The notes: a model not told the origin generated them from the letters alone. Positions 35,946 through 45,101 are shown, counted from the stretch's first letter. The stretch: DNA of 64,000 nucleotides from Priestia taiwanensis (GCF_014638355.1 NZ_BMFK01000001.1:263160-327159), one strand, 5' to 3'. Program-made: numbers and translations.

Positions 35946-36443
35946 TTAACTTAATTTAATAATTGTTAGTTCCACCGCATTAATATCATTGTCACATGTA
36001 ATGATTTGTTGAGTAGGATTGTTATTAACAAGCTGGATAGTCGAATTAGCAGGAATTGAAATAATTGTCTCGCCAGAAAGCTGGTGGCATCCAGTTTCAT
36101 CTGGATCATTAATTTGAAGTGCAAACTCACCTTGTGCGTTTGCTAGTCTTGCACCGTTTAGGAAAATAGAGATAATTGGAATATTTGGGAATACAGGATT
36201 TTGTGTTGTGTTAATGGTGGAAATGAAAGAAACACGATAATCACCGGCTTTTGTTACATGTACAAGAGTAGGATTTGTTGTGGAAAGGCATACGCCTCCA
36301 GCTGTTGGTCCTGTTTGATTGAAAGGGAATGCTGATGCAAAAGGAACTGTTACAAACTCCGTTTTCCAAAATGTACCATATGCAGGGCGGAAGCATCCGC
36401 AATCTGGGCAGCAGTCTGAATTTGAATAATAGGATTTACCCAT
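35946..36443 (-). CDS. Exosporium/spore-surface-type protein (C1q/TNF-like domain), paralogue 2
   Basis: 165 residues, same beta-rich architecture as its downstream neighbour (PAYGTFWKTEFVTVPF; GDYRVSFISTINT; AVELTIIKLS). It differs at the N-terminus, which has a Cys cluster (SDCCPDCGCF, about 9-18) that could cross-link or bind metal. I start at ATG 36443 after GAGGTG; a longer frame to 36458 is possible but lacks a site. The pair looks like a recent tandem duplication, each copy with its own terminator and promoter. Confidence 0.6.
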   Translation of the reverse strand: MGKSYYSNSDCCPDCGCFRPAYGTFWKTEFVTVPFASAFPFNQTGPTAGGVCLSTTNPTLVHVTKAGDYRVSFISTINTTQNPVFPNIPIISIFLNGARLANAQGEFALQINDPDETGCHQLSGETIISIPANSTIQLVNNNPTQQIITCDNDINAVELTIIKLS

Positions 36444-36485
36444 TCTATTACACCTCACTTATCGTAGAATTGATAGCTTCATGAA

Positions 36486-36494
36486 TAGTGTATG
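36486..36494 (-). promoter_or_regulatory. Possible sigma-K (or sigma-E) -10 element, paralogue 2
   Basis: On the minus strand CATACACTA matches CATANNNTA (and sigma-E CATACANT). It lies at the same 43-base distance from the start codon as in paralogue 1. Confidence 0.45.
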
Positions 36495-36721
36495 CGAGAA
36501 GAAAGAAGTGATATAGGAGGATGTACTAGTTAGAGATAAAACAGTGAATAGGTCTATATAAGGTTTATATGACAGAAATAGTAGTGTAATAGTTTGTGGG
36601 AATGAAAAGATGTAAATGGAGAGAAGGAATATGTTAAAGTACATACAATAGTAATAACGATTTAGCTTTATGTAATAGGGGTAGTTTTAGTAGCAAAAAA
36701 ATATACATATGGGGTGTTTAG

Positions 36722-37366
36722 ATGGGAAAAATGTTTTTTTATAGCGATCAAGTCGTGGTGAGTCCTCGTAATAGGCGATTGGATGTGTTACTGCTGGACG
36801 GAAGAGAAGTAGAAAAGGTGAGGGTTGGCTACATACCTTCTACGGAGGATAAAGAGAGGGAGTACTTCAAGAAGAAAGTGCAGTATTATGAGAGATACGG
36901 GATTCAGGACATATTCTTTTTTGACTTGTACAGTGAGTTTAATCCATTGAAAATAGAAGAACTACTTACTTGTGACATTATTCATCTTTCTGCAGGAGAT
37001 CCAATTATATGTAGGGAGGCGCTTAAAGAACGTGGTATGGAAGAGGTGCTACGACGTTACGTACAGCAAGGAGGAACGGTTGTCGGAGTTAGTGGAGGGG
37101 CGGTACAATTCGGTAAATCTGCAAACTTATACAGCTTATTTATTGGAGAGTGTAATGATGAGGAATTTGATACGCTACATCTTGTAGACTTTGAATTTCT
37201 GCCTCATTATAATCGCTGGAATGATGATTTTAAGCGAGAGGTATTTCTATACGCTAAGATGACAGGAGTAACGATTTATGCTGGCAATGATGGAGATGGG
37301 CTGATTGTAGATGAAGATGGAACCGTTCATATGATAGGTGATATTGTAGTTATTAATGGTGAGTGA
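36722..37366 (+). CDS. Peptidase family S51 (dipeptidase E-like)
   Basis: 214 residues. The nucleophile motif is GVSGGAVQFG (Ser about residue 121, in the GxSxGA elbow), with a downstream FLPHYNRW segment that supplies the expected His (about 157). S51 members cut Asp-X dipeptides or act on cyanophycin; specificity here is open. ATG 36722 follows GGGGTG. Monocistronic. Confidence 0.8.
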   Translation: MGKMFFYSDQVVVSPRNRRLDVLLLDGREVEKVRVGYIPSTEDKEREYFKKKVQYYERYGIQDIFFFDLYSEFNPLKIEELLTCDIIHLSAGDPIICREALKERGMEEVLRRYVQQGGTVVGVSGGAVQFGKSANLYSLFIGECNDEEFDTLHLVDFEFLPHYNRWNDDFKREVFLYAKMTGVTIYAGNDGDGLIVDEDGTVHMIGDIVVINGE

Positions 37367-37377
37367 GGGATGAAATA

Positions 37378-37719
37378 AGCTCAGAGTGGTAGTTCTCTGA
37401 GCTAGTTATAGTAGTGTTAATTGGGAATCGTGATCTTCCTTAATGTATGTCGGAGTAAAGGTAGTCGAATATTTCTTTCTCCATTAGTGCTATTTGTGAT
37501 TTTTTTGAAGATGGAAAATCGTGATGTTTTGACTTCTTTGTGCATAAGAAACAAGAACAGTGACCGTTTTCTTTCGATTAATTACTCGTTGATGACGTAT
37601 GTATGCTTTGTTTTTCGTAATTGGTTTCTTTGGAAAATGAATAGCCTATAAATAGCCGCCAAATGTAATAATGAAGCTACTATAGGCTGATATTATTGAC
37701 AATGAAACGACGACAATTT
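37378..37719. other. Intergenic region, hairpin only
   Basis: AGCTCAGAG (37378-37386) pairs with CTCTGAGCT (37395-37403), probably ending the S51 gene although the T-run is poor. The rest contains only a low-complexity frame (37421-37651) without a ribosome binding site; I see no gene. Confidence 0.5.
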
Positions 37720-38259
37720 TTAGCATTTAAACTCACGAATGAAATCATCCATGTTGTTAGAAAGTAAGAGCGGTAGTGCCTTTTTAATTACGTCTATGTC
37801 CCAGTCCCACCAAGAAAGTTGTTGTAATTCGTCTATTGTTTCTGGTGAAAAACGATATTTTACTAATCTTGCTGGATTACCGACTACGATTCCATATGGT
37901 GGCACATCTTTTGATACTACGCTTCTTGCGCCAATAACAGCACCGTTTCCAACAGTGACACCAGACATAATAATTGCGCCACTTCCTATCCATACATCGT
38001 GCCCAATAATGACGTCTCCTTTTGTTTTAGGATGCCCGGTGATATGCTCGGCTTCAGGGAAGAAGGCATTGAAAGGGTATGTTGTAATCCAATCGACTCG
38101 ATGATCCCCTCCTAAAAAAATCGACACATTATCAGCTATAGAACAAAACTTCCCTAATTTGAGCGTTGCACCCTCTCCCCAACTTCGAACGTGAAGCCCT
38201 CCGTAAGACCATTCTCCTATCTCATATGCAGCAAATTGCGGATCGTCTTTTAAGAACAA
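37720..38259 (-). CDS. CatB-related O-acetyltransferase (hexapeptide repeat)
   Basis: 179 residues. It is a left-handed beta-helix transferase with hexapeptide turns (IGHDVWIGSGAIIMSGVTVG, about 89-108) and the xenobiotic-acetyltransferase features FLGGDHRVDW (catalytic His about 54) and VVGNPARLVKYRF (about 132-144). It uses acetyl-CoA; the acceptor could be a streptogramin, chloramphenicol, a sugar or another alcohol. The TTG start at 38259 follows AAGGAGGAGAG. Drug resistance cannot be inferred from sequence alone. Confidence 0.82.
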   Translation of the reverse strand: MFLKDDPQFAAYEIGEWSYGGLHVRSWGEGATLKLGKFCSIADNVSIFLGGDHRVDWITTYPFNAFFPEAEHITGHPKTKGDVIIGHDVWIGSGAIIMSGVTVGNGAVIGARSVVSKDVPPYGIVVGNPARLVKYRFSPETIDELQQLSWWDWDIDVIKKALPLLLSNNMDDFIREFKC

Positions 38260-38379
38260 ATTACTCTCCTCCTTATGGATGCATTGGTTTATATATATGG
38301 TGTGAAATAGGAAATAAGAGCATAGTGAATGTGTTTTTGTATAATGAATGTTTCTTTAGAATGACAGACATATATGTAT

Positions 38380-38411
38380 AAAAAATAAAGAGTGCATTAA
38401 ATAGCACTCTT
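38380..38411 (-). terminator. Terminator after the DUF3900 gene
   Basis: Read on the minus strand, AAGAGTGC pairs with GCACTCTT and is followed by a T-rich run. Confidence 0.75.
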
Positions 38412-38426
38412 CATCATTTATTGTAT

Positions 38427-39506
38427 TTAATATTCTGGCATGGATGAGCTTTTCTTCACAATTTTATCTACTGTAACGTGCAACTCATCTGGCTTTAAGA
38501 ACTCAATAGGCGAAAAACCTTTCTCAAATGCGAGCGTATCAGCCTCAATCATTAATACATAGCGATTATTTACTTTTGCAATATGTATTTGTTCTCCAAA
38601 GTCAGCAAGCAGCGCCTTGATGGAAATGTGGTCTGCTTTCATCTTCAATTCAACCTCTGGTGTACGTTCAACCATTTGAGCGGTCGCCTCGATGACTTCT
38701 TCGTTGCTAAAATGTTCTTGTATTTCACGCTGTGGGCTTGCTGCCCAGACTTCCATCGCTTGGTCGAACTGTTCCCGTTCTTCAGAGCCTTCTTCAAAGA
38801 CATCATCAATTTGGTCGTATACAAGATCCATCACTTGCGTTTTCATGATTTCTGGCATTGATTCGCCATATTCAACGAATTTTAAGAAATCCTCGAAATA
38901 ACGGGCATGCGACGCTTGGTGGATTTTTAGTTCACCAACTTCGATAACTCCTTCTTCTGGCATATATGGGTATTGAATGGACTTCATATTTTTTGTTGTA
39001 ATGGCCATTTCAACGTTGCGAATGAGTGTTGCTTCGTCAGAAATTGATGCGACTTTTGGCTCGAAATCACATTTCAAGACGAAAACAAACGGATCGTCAA
39101 AATATTTACGTAGCTTTGCTTGAACTACAAGGAAAACACCGCCACGTACGGCACTTGTATCAATGTATGTATGAACGAGTGGCTCATTTGCCTCTTTAAA
39201 CGATTCTTTTGTATCGGCGAATCGAATACGTTCAAATAAATTGTAGTTTGGATTGGAGTCGTAATCATGACCGCCTTCTACAATAAAGCGACCGATTTTT
39301 GTTGGAACTTGTTCGCTCTTTGGATGACGTTCTACTTTTCGCTTAGAGATTTTTAAAAGCTCTCCGTCTAAAAAGTCTTTTAACGGGCTGTTTTCATATT
39401 CCAGCGCATCTATCGTTTGAAAGTGTTTGTTGTATTTTGTTGCTTGTTCCCCTTTTCCATCAACGTGGACAACATAGAAGGAGAGGAAATTAATATCATA
39501 ATCCAT
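38427..39506 (-). CDS. DUF3900 family protein
   Basis: 359 residues, soluble, no signal peptide. The N-terminal NFLSFYVVHVDGKGEQATKY, the SAVRGGVFLVVQAKLRKYF region and the FGEQIHIAKVN segment match what I recall of DUF3900 proteins of Bacillus. ATG 39506 follows TTAGGTGAT; the ATA-containing longer frame to 39515 is unlikely. A likeness to nucleoid-associated NdpA was considered and not supported. Function unknown. Confidence 0.7.
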   Translation of the reverse strand: MDYDINFLSFYVVHVDGKGEQATKYNKHFQTIDALEYENSPLKDFLDGELLKISKRKVERHPKSEQVPTKIGRFIVEGGHDYDSNPNYNLFERIRFADTKESFKEANEPLVHTYIDTSAVRGGVFLVVQAKLRKYFDDPFVFVLKCDFEPKVASISDEATLIRNVEMAITTKNMKSIQYPYMPEEGVIEVGELKIHQASHARYFEDFLKFVEYGESMPEIMKTQVMDLVYDQIDDVFEEGSEEREQFDQAMEVWAASPQREIQEHFSNEEVIEATAQMVERTPEVELKMKADHISIKALLADFGEQIHIAKVNNRYVLMIEADTLAFEKGFSPIEFLKPDELHVTVDKIVKKSSSMPEY

Positions 39507-39733
39507 GCTTATCACCTAATTTCATGTCATTAACTCTTTTTAGTATAGGGAGAGGGACGGGGTTCGTCAATTTCAAAAGGTATGTTGTACGTCTGAATAT
39601 ATGCATTGAATATATCTACTGAGTTACACTTCCCTGTTGTGTACAGGAGGATACACTTTTTTTCTAGGTGTTTTCACCATTTTTGTTCTTGTGCATACGA
39701 TGTGGAGACGAAGCAAGAAAGGGGAAGAAGAGA

Positions 39734-40000
39734 ATGACTGGAAATAACGGTAACGGAAATGTTTTTGATAAAATACAGCAATCAGCGAATGTAAATAAAG
39801 ATTCGATTTTTAAATTAGCGGATTCTGTTAAAGATGCTAATTTTAAGGATGAAGAAACGGTACGTCAATTAGTACGTCAAATTGCCTTATTAGCTGGAAA
39901 AGCGGTAACGAAAGAGAAAGAAGATCAAATCGTCAAAGCAGTTGTGACGAATAATATGCCTTTGGATTTTGCTTCCTTAAGCAATATGTTTAAAAAGTAA
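39734..40000 (+). CDS. Stage VI sporulation protein F-like
   Basis: 88 residues, helical. It starts MTGNNGNGNVFDKI and contains DEETVRQLVRQIALLAGK, the conserved core of the SpoVIF/YjcC family, in which B. subtilis SpoVIF is needed for coat assembly and spore resistance. ATG 39734 follows GGGGAAGAAGAG; the longer frame from 39668 has no binding site. Two terminators follow. Confidence 0.8.
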   Translation: MTGNNGNGNVFDKIQQSANVNKDSIFKLADSVKDANFKDEETVRQLVRQIALLAGKAVTKEKEDQIVKAVVTNNMPLDFASLSNMFKK

Positions 40001-40116
40001 GAAAAATGGGCTTTGATATAGTAGTTCGTTGAAACAACAGTGAAAAAAGAGCATATTATAGCAATGAAGTAACGAGTTCAGTAGAGCAATGTTTAAATGG
40101 GAATATATAGTCTGTA

Positions 40117-40151
40117 AACGAAGCAAACGCCCCCTATGTTGCTTCGTTTTC
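40117..40151 (+). terminator. Terminator 1 downstream of the SpoVIF-like gene
   Basis: AACGAAGCAA (40117-40126) pairs with TTGCTTCGTT (40139-40148), then TTCT. Confidence 0.75.
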
Positions 40152-40154
40152 TAC

Positions 40155-40184
40155 AAAGAGAGCATTTTTGCTCTCTTTTTATTT
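40155..40184 (+). terminator. Terminator 2 downstream of the SpoVIF-like gene
   Basis: AAAGAGAGC (40155-40163) pairs with GCTCTCTTT (40170-40178), then T residues. Confidence 0.8.
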
Positions 40185-40253
40185 TTCTTTCATTTTCGTA
40201 TTTGTTAAAATAGTAACGTATTAGTAATAGTATTAAAATGGGGAGTTGTGTTT

Positions 40254-40442
40254 ATGTCAGAAGGATTAATGAAAATGTGGCTATCTTTAGGGGGGATTGC
40301 CGGTTTATTTATATCTGTAGTACTTATTTTATTTAGTCGTCACAAATTGAAAAATAAAGTATTACGATTTACAACTGCATTTGTAGCATATGCGGTAATG
40401 ATTTATTCCTCTTTCGTTGTGTTTCTTGTCCTATTTAGTTAG
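40254..40442 (+). CDS. yphE: DUF2768 family membrane protein (YphE-like)
   Basis: 62 residues with two transmembrane helices (about 10-28 and 38-60) and a short basic loop (SRHKLKNKVLR). Position between gpsA and yphF corresponds to B. subtilis yphE. ATG 40254 follows GGGGAG eight bases upstream. Function unknown. Confidence 0.8.
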   Translation: MSEGLMKMWLSLGGIAGLFISVVLILFSRHKLKNKVLRFTTAFVAYAVMIYSSFVVFLVLFS

Positions 40443-40489
40443 TGGACAAGATATAACAAAGAGCGGAGAATGGGGTAGGAGAAACATAG

Positions 40490-41209
40490 ATGAAGAGAAT
40501 AATAATGTTAGTGACGCTTATTTGCACCGTTAGTTTGTTGACAGGTTGCTTATATCCAGAGGATAATTTAAAGAAAAATCAAGTAGCATATCCAGACCAA
40601 CTACAATCTGTTCAGACGGCTGTTAATACATTTAAGCAAAATACAGGTGGTATGTTGCCAATTAAGAATAGTGAACCGGATACGCCGATTTATCAGAAGT
40701 ATCCAGTTGATTTTAATCGTCTAATTCCAGACTACTTGTCAGATTCACCTGGGAACAGTTATGAGAGCGGTGGTGTGTTTCAGTATGTATTAATAGACGT
40801 AGAAACAAATCCGACTGTTAAGTTATTAGATTTACGGGCTGTTGAAGAAGTAAGAGAGTTGAATTTACGTGTGAAAATGTACCGTGAAAAACATGGATAT
40901 CCACCTTTTAAGGAGGTAATTTCAGAGCACGTATTAGCATTAGATTTTGAGAAATTAGGGTATAAAGAAACACCGCAAGTGGTTAGCCCTTATAGCGAGA
41001 AACATTTGCCATTGGTAATTGATAATGAAGGAAACATTTACATCGATTACAGCATGGATTTATATGCGAAACTACAAGAAGGTAAGCATACATACAAAGA
41101 GGGCGATGACATTCGTCCATTATTAACAGCTGATTCGCCGTTTGTTCCGGCATTCTCCTTACCGTATACGGTGAAGGACGGAGAACCTGTTTTTTTATTG
41201 AATAAGTAA
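40490..41209 (+). CDS. yphF: YphF family lipoprotein
   Basis: 239 residues. A lipoprotein signal peptide ends with the lipobox LLTGC (Cys20), so the protein is membrane-tethered outside the cytoplasm. The rest is soluble, with conserved-looking YPVDFNRLIPDYL (about 71-83) and DSPFVPAFSLPY near the C-terminus. Order yphE-yphF-spoIVA matches B. subtilis. Function unknown; sporulation expression is plausible. Confidence 0.85.
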   Translation: MKRIIMLVTLICTVSLLTGCLYPEDNLKKNQVAYPDQLQSVQTAVNTFKQNTGGMLPIKNSEPDTPIYQKYPVDFNRLIPDYLSDSPGNSYESGGVFQYVLIDVETNPTVKLLDLRAVEEVRELNLRVKMYREKHGYPPFKEVISEHVLALDFEKLGYKETPQVVSPYSEKHLPLVIDNEGNIYIDYSMDLYAKLQEGKHTYKEGDDIRPLLTADSPFVPAFSLPYTVKDGEPVFLLNK

Positions 41210-41215
41210 GTCATG

Positions 41216-41258
41216 AACCTTTCTCTTTAGGAATATATTCTAGGGAGAAAGGTTTTTT
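41216..41258 (+). terminator. Terminator after yphF
   Basis: AACCTTTCTC (41216-41225) pairs with GAGAAAGGTT (41245-41254), with an inner TAGGAATATATTCTA stem, then T residues. Confidence 0.85.
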
Positions 41259-41412
41259 GCTTGTCCTACTAAAGGTGAAAATAGATATAATATATAAAAA
41301 ATTTTTTAATAGAGTCATAAGTATGAAGCCTATCATCATAAATATATATTGTCCTAGCGAATAAGCTTGTTAAAAAGAACATTCCCATATATATGATTCA
41401 GGAGGGGATCAC

Positions 41413-42891
41413 TTGGAAAAGGTAGATATTTTCAAAGATATAGCGGAGCGTACAGGCGGTGATATTTATTTAGGTGTAGTAGGTGCTGTTCGAACAGGTA
41501 AATCTACTTTCATCAAAAAATTTATGGAGTCTGTCGTAATTCCGAGTATTGCTAATGAAGCAGATCGTATGCGTGCGCAAGATGAGCTACCACAAAGTGC
41601 AGCAGGAAAAACAATCATGACAACGGAACCGAAGTTTGTACCGAATCAAGCCGTGTCCCTTCATGTAGGGGAAGGGTTAGATGTAAACATTCGGTTAGTA
41701 GATTGTGTGGGATATGCTGTACCAGGTGCGAAAGGATACGAAGACGAAAATGGGCCTCGTATGATTAATACACCTTGGTATGAAGAACCTATTCCGTTCA
41801 ATGAAGCAGCGGAAATCGGTACAAGAAAGGTAATTCAAGAGCATTCAACGATCGGTGTTGTCATCACGACAGACGGCTCAATTGGAGAGATTCCAAGAAG
41901 TGCATATATTGAGTCAGAAGAGCGTGTTATTGAAGAGTTGAAAGAAGTTGGAAAGCCCTTCATTATGATTATTAACTCTGTTCAACCTTTCCATCCGAAC
42001 ACGGAGGAACTTCGTCAAGAATTGATTGAGAAATATGATATTCCGGTATTGGCGATGAGTGTGGAGGGAATGAGAGAGGGAGATGTGCTTAACGTCTTAA
42101 GAGAAGCGTTATACGAGTTCCCAGTGTTAGAGGTGAATGTGAACTTACCAAGCTGGGTAATGGTATTAAAAGATAAGCATTGGCTCCGTCAAAGCTATCA
42201 AGAAGCGGTAGAAGAGACAGTGAAAGATATTAAGCGTCTGCGTGATGTAGACCGAGTAGTTCAACAATTCGGTGAATATGAGTTTATTGAGCAAGCAACA
42301 TTAGCTGGTATTGATATGGGTCAGGGAGTTGCCGAAATTGATTTATATGCACCAGACGAATTGTATGACCAAGTGTTGAAGGAAGTTGTTGGTGTTGAAA
42401 TACGTGGACGTGACCATTTGTTACAATTGATGCAAGATCTTACGTACGCGAAGACAGAGTTTGACCAAGTAGCAGATGCAATCCGAATGGTGAAGCAGAC
42501 GGGTTATGGTGTTGCAGCGCCGGCACTAGCGGATATGAGCTTAGATGAGCCAGAGATTATCCGTCACGGTTCTAGGTTCGGAGTGAAATTAAAAGCAGTG
42601 GCGCCGTCTATTCATATGATTAAAGTGGATGTAGAATCGACCTTTGAGCCGATTATCGGGACAGAGAAGCAAAGTGAAGAGCTTGTTCGCTATTTAATGC
42701 AGGACTTCGAGGATGATCCACTGTCAATTTGGAATTCAGATATATTCGGACGCTCGTTAAGTTCTATCGTACGAGAAGGAATACAAGCTAAATTATCACT
42801 TATGCCTGAGAATGCAAGGTACAAATTGAAAGAAACATTGGAACGAATTATTAACGAAGGTTCAGGCGGCCTAATCGCCATTATTTTATAA
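41413..42891 (+). CDS. spoIVA: Stage IV sporulation protein A, spore coat ATPase
   Basis: 492 residues, the usual length. Walker A GAVRTGKST (about 25-33) begins a TRAFAC-like ATPase domain; a middle domain and a C-terminal domain that ends GGLIAIIL follow. SpoIVA polymerises on the forespore surface, anchored by SpoVM, and is the base of the coat. TTG 41413 follows AGGAGGGG. Monocistronic with a terminator. Presence confirms a spore former. Confidence 0.96.
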   Translation: MEKVDIFKDIAERTGGDIYLGVVGAVRTGKSTFIKKFMESVVIPSIANEADRMRAQDELPQSAAGKTIMTTEPKFVPNQAVSLHVGEGLDVNIRLVDCVGYAVPGAKGYEDENGPRMINTPWYEEPIPFNEAAEIGTRKVIQEHSTIGVVITTDGSIGEIPRSAYIESEERVIEELKEVGKPFIMIINSVQPFHPNTEELRQELIEKYDIPVLAMSVEGMREGDVLNVLREALYEFPVLEVNVNLPSWVMVLKDKHWLRQSYQEAVEETVKDIKRLRDVDRVVQQFGEYEFIEQATLAGIDMGQGVAEIDLYAPDELYDQVLKEVVGVEIRGRDHLLQLMQDLTYAKTEFDQVADAIRMVKQTGYGVAAPALADMSLDEPEIIRHGSRFGVKLKAVAPSIHMIKVDVESTFEPIIGTEKQSEELVRYLMQDFEDDPLSIWNSDIFGRSLSSIVREGIQAKLSLMPENARYKLKETLERIINEGSGGLIAIIL

Positions 42892-42894
42892 CGA

Positions 42895-42927
42895 GAGGAA
42901 GCGGGTCAATCCCTGCTTCTTTTTTTT
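42895..42927 (+). terminator. Terminator after spoIVA
   Basis: GAGGAAGC-GGG pairs with CCC-TGCTTCTT across a short loop, then eight T residues. Confidence 0.85.
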
Positions 42928-43020
42928 CTTCAAAAGAGCTATAATAATGGCATTTTATTACATTAATTGGGGCTAATTTGCTAAAAATGTGGATTCGTGC
43001 ACATTTTCTAATGAAATGTA

Positions 43021-43090
43021 TTGAATTATCGAGAAGAATCGTATAATATAGGGCTTGATATTGCATTTATCTTATTGTTTGTAGTATAAA
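43021..43090 (+). promoter_or_regulatory. Two candidate sigma-A promoters for hup
   Basis: TTGAAT-N15-TATAAT (43021-43047) and TTGCAT-N18-TATAAA (43061-43090) precede hup by 120 and 80 bases. B. subtilis hbs also has more than one promoter. Confidence 0.5.
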
Positions 43091-43170
43091 ATTGTAGATT
43101 TTTGCCTACAAATGAAAATAAGACAAATCTAATTCCCTAATAAACAATTATTTGGGAGGAGGTGAATGGC

Positions 43171-43443
43171 ATGAACAAGACGGATTTAATTAACGCAGTT
43201 GCTGAAGCTGGAGAGCTTTCTAAAAAAGACGCAACAAAAGCAGTTGACGCTGTTTTTGAGTCAATTTTAGAAGCTTTAAAGAATGGTGACAAAGTGCAAT
43301 TAATCGGATTTGGTAACTTTGAAGTTCGTGAACGTGCTGCTCGTAAAGGACGTAACCCACAAACTGGTGAGGAAATCGAAATCGCAGCAAGCAAAGTTCC
43401 AGCTTTCAAACCTGGTAAAGCACTTAAGGACGCTGTAAAATAA
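43171..43443 (+). CDS. hup: DNA-binding protein HU
   Basis: 90 residues, canonical HU. It starts [12 protein letters not shown], and the [21 protein letters not shown] segment (about 46-66) is the DNA-binding beta-arm with the intercalating Pro63. It packages the nucleoid. ATG 43171 follows GGGAGGAGGTGAATGGC, a very strong site; the ORF could be opened nine bases earlier but overlaps it. Order spoIVA-hup-folE follows B. subtilis. Confidence 0.97.
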   Translation: MNKTDLINAVAEAGELSKKDATKAVDAVFESILEALKNGDKVQLIGFGNFEVRERAARKGRNPQTGEEIEIAASKVPAFKPGKALKDAVK

Positions 43444-43461
43444 TTTTTACATAGCAACCCC

Positions 43462-43497
43462 AAAAGAAGGGTACCTTAGTAGGTGCCCTTCTTTTCT
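43462..43497 (+). terminator. Terminator after hup
   Basis: AAAAGAAGGG-ACC pairs with GGT-CCCTTCTTTTC. Confidence 0.9.
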
Positions 43498-43533
43498 TAT
43501 ACTATTTGATATTTACTAGGGGGATTTTGAGAG

Positions 43534-44100
43534 ATGACGAAGGTTAATTTAGAGCAAATTGAACATGCAGTTCGTTTAATATTAGAGGCTATCGGTGATG
43601 ATCCAAATCGTGAAGGAGTATTAGAAACTCCAAAGCGTGTAGCGAAGATGTATGCAGAAGTCTTTTCTGGTATGCATGAAGATCCGAAAGAGCACGTAAA
43701 GAAAGTGTTTGGAGAAGATCACGAAGAGCTAGTGTTAGTGAAAGACATTCCATTCCACTCTATGTGTGAACATCATTTAGTACCATTCTACGGTGTTGCC
43801 CATGTTGCATACATTCCAAAAGGTGGACGAGTAACAGGATTAAGTAAATTAGCTAGAACAGTAGATACAGTTGCAAGAAGACCGCAATTACAAGAGCGTA
43901 TTACATCGACGGTTGCAGATGCGCTTGTGGATGTATTAGAGCCGCATGGTGTAATGGTTGTTGTAGAGGCAGAGCATATGTGTATGACAATGCGCGGTGT
44001 GAAGAAGCCTGGTGCGAAGACAGTAACATCTGCTGTACGTGGCGTATTTACAAAAGACCAAAGCGCTCGTCAAGAAGTATTATCTTTCATTAAAGGCTAA
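43534..44100 (+). CDS. folE: GTP cyclohydrolase I
   Basis: 188 residues. Zinc ligands lie in MCEHHLVPF (Cys and His, about 76-84) and CMTMRG (second Cys, about 149-154). It makes 7,8-dihydroneopterin triphosphate from GTP for folate. B. subtilis calls it mtrA and follows it with mtrB (TRAP); here no mtrB is present and three terminators follow instead. ATG 43534 follows AGGGGGA. Confidence 0.96.
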   Translation: MTKVNLEQIEHAVRLILEAIGDDPNREGVLETPKRVAKMYAEVFSGMHEDPKEHVKKVFGEDHEELVLVKDIPFHSMCEHHLVPFYGVAHVAYIPKGGRVTGLSKLARTVDTVARRPQLQERITSTVADALVDVLEPHGVMVVVEAEHMCMTMRGVKKPGAKTVTSAVRGVFTKDQSARQEVLSFIKG

Positions 44101-44271
44101 AAGCGGGGGAATTCCTGCTTTTATTTTTTTACCGGTTTAATTTCTATGTTAGATGGAAATTAAACCGGTTTTTTTGTGAGAAATAAAAGATAGTAAGTTG
44201 TGTAAGAGATACAACAGAGAAACGGAAAAAATGTAATGAACGTTTCGTAGGAGTTCATTACATTTTTTTTT
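44099..44271 (+). terminator. Array of three terminators between folE and hepS
   Basis: Stem AAAAGC-GG with CC-GCTTTT (44099-44130). Then ACCGGTTTAATTTC (44131-44144) with GGAAATTAAACCGGT (44155-44169) and T-run. Then AAAAATGTAATGAAC (44227-44241) with GTTCATTACATTTTT (44253-44267) and T-run. Confidence 0.85.
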
Positions 44272-44290
44272 AAGAATTATGCTAATAATA

Positions 44291-44299
44291 TGTTATAAT
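44291..44299 (+). promoter_or_regulatory. Extended -10 promoter for hepS
   Basis: TGTTATAAT (TGN plus TATAAT) lies 47 bases before the hepS start, downstream of the last terminator. No clear -35 is needed for an extended -10. Confidence 0.5.
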
Positions 44300-44345
44300 T
44301 GTTCTTATGGATTAAATCACCAGTCAGAAAAAAGGGGGGATAAGC

Positions 44346-45071
44346 GTGTTACATATACAGGAGATGGTTTCTGAGACAAGAGCACTATTGTACAAAGAAG
44401 TGAATCATTCTTTTTTAAATGCGAATATTGATGAAGTTGAGATTGATGATATTGAATTAGCAATTGTACAAACTGTGTTGCAACAAATGACTATACCACA
44501 GGAGAAGGTTCATCATTATGCTGTAACGCTTATGCTAATTCAAGTTGCGCTTGATACCCATGAGAAAGTAGTAGATAAGAGTGACGAGGCGAGATTAAAT
44601 CGTCAACTTACGGTCTTAGCTGGTGATTACTATAGCGGCTTATATTATTATCTTTTAGCGAAAGAAAAGGACATATCCTTAATTCGTTCCCTTGCGGAAG
44701 GGATTAGTGAAATAAATGAGCACAAAATTCGGGTTCATACGAATCATGAATTAACATATGATGAATGGTTAAGTAGCATAGAGTTAATTGAGTCTATGCT
44801 TCTTCAGAAGTTGTGTATCCACTTCGATTTTGTGACAAACGGGACGGAGATTAGTAAATTGTTTTTATTAAATCGCTTACAAAAAGAATATGTCCATATG
44901 AAAGAAAATGGTACGTCTAGCTTACATGGTCAGTTAAGTGAATTAGTAGAAGCGAGTAGCATTATACATATGTTATCGGAAACGATTCAGCGGGAACGAG
45001 AACTAGTAGAGAAGTCATTGCAGGACGAAGATTATATGCCAATTTTGGCAGCGATATTTCCAGCTAAGTAA
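44346..45071 (+). CDS. hepS: Heptaprenyl diphosphate synthase component I
   Basis: 241 residues, all-helical. It lacks the DDxxD motif, as expected for the non-catalytic subunit. The helix with LTVLAGDYYSGLYYYLLA (about 90-107) is the family hallmark, and it governs chain length with HepT. GTG 44346 follows AAAGGGGGGA. First gene of hepS-menG-hepT for the menaquinone side chain and quinone ring methylation. Confidence 0.9.
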   Translation: MLHIQEMVSETRALLYKEVNHSFLNANIDEVEIDDIELAIVQTVLQQMTIPQEKVHHYAVTLMLIQVALDTHEKVVDKSDEARLNRQLTVLAGDYYSGLYYYLLAKEKDISLIRSLAEGISEINEHKIRVHTNHELTYDEWLSSIELIESMLLQKLCIHFDFVTNGTEISKLFLLNRLQKEYVHMKENGTSSLHGQLSELVEASSIIHMLSETIQRERELVEKSLQDEDYMPILAAIFPAK

Positions 45072-45101
45072 GAACATTCACAGATGAAGGTGGGTTATAA
45101 T

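Noticed and set aside
37421..37651. 76-residue frame between the S51 peptidase and the acetyltransferase
   Set aside because: No ribosome binding site, unusual composition, no recognisable domain; treated as non-coding.
38427..39506. Nucleoid-associated NdpA/YejK family assignment
   Set aside because: Length is similar but the recalled DUF3900 motifs fit better and no NdpA motif was found.
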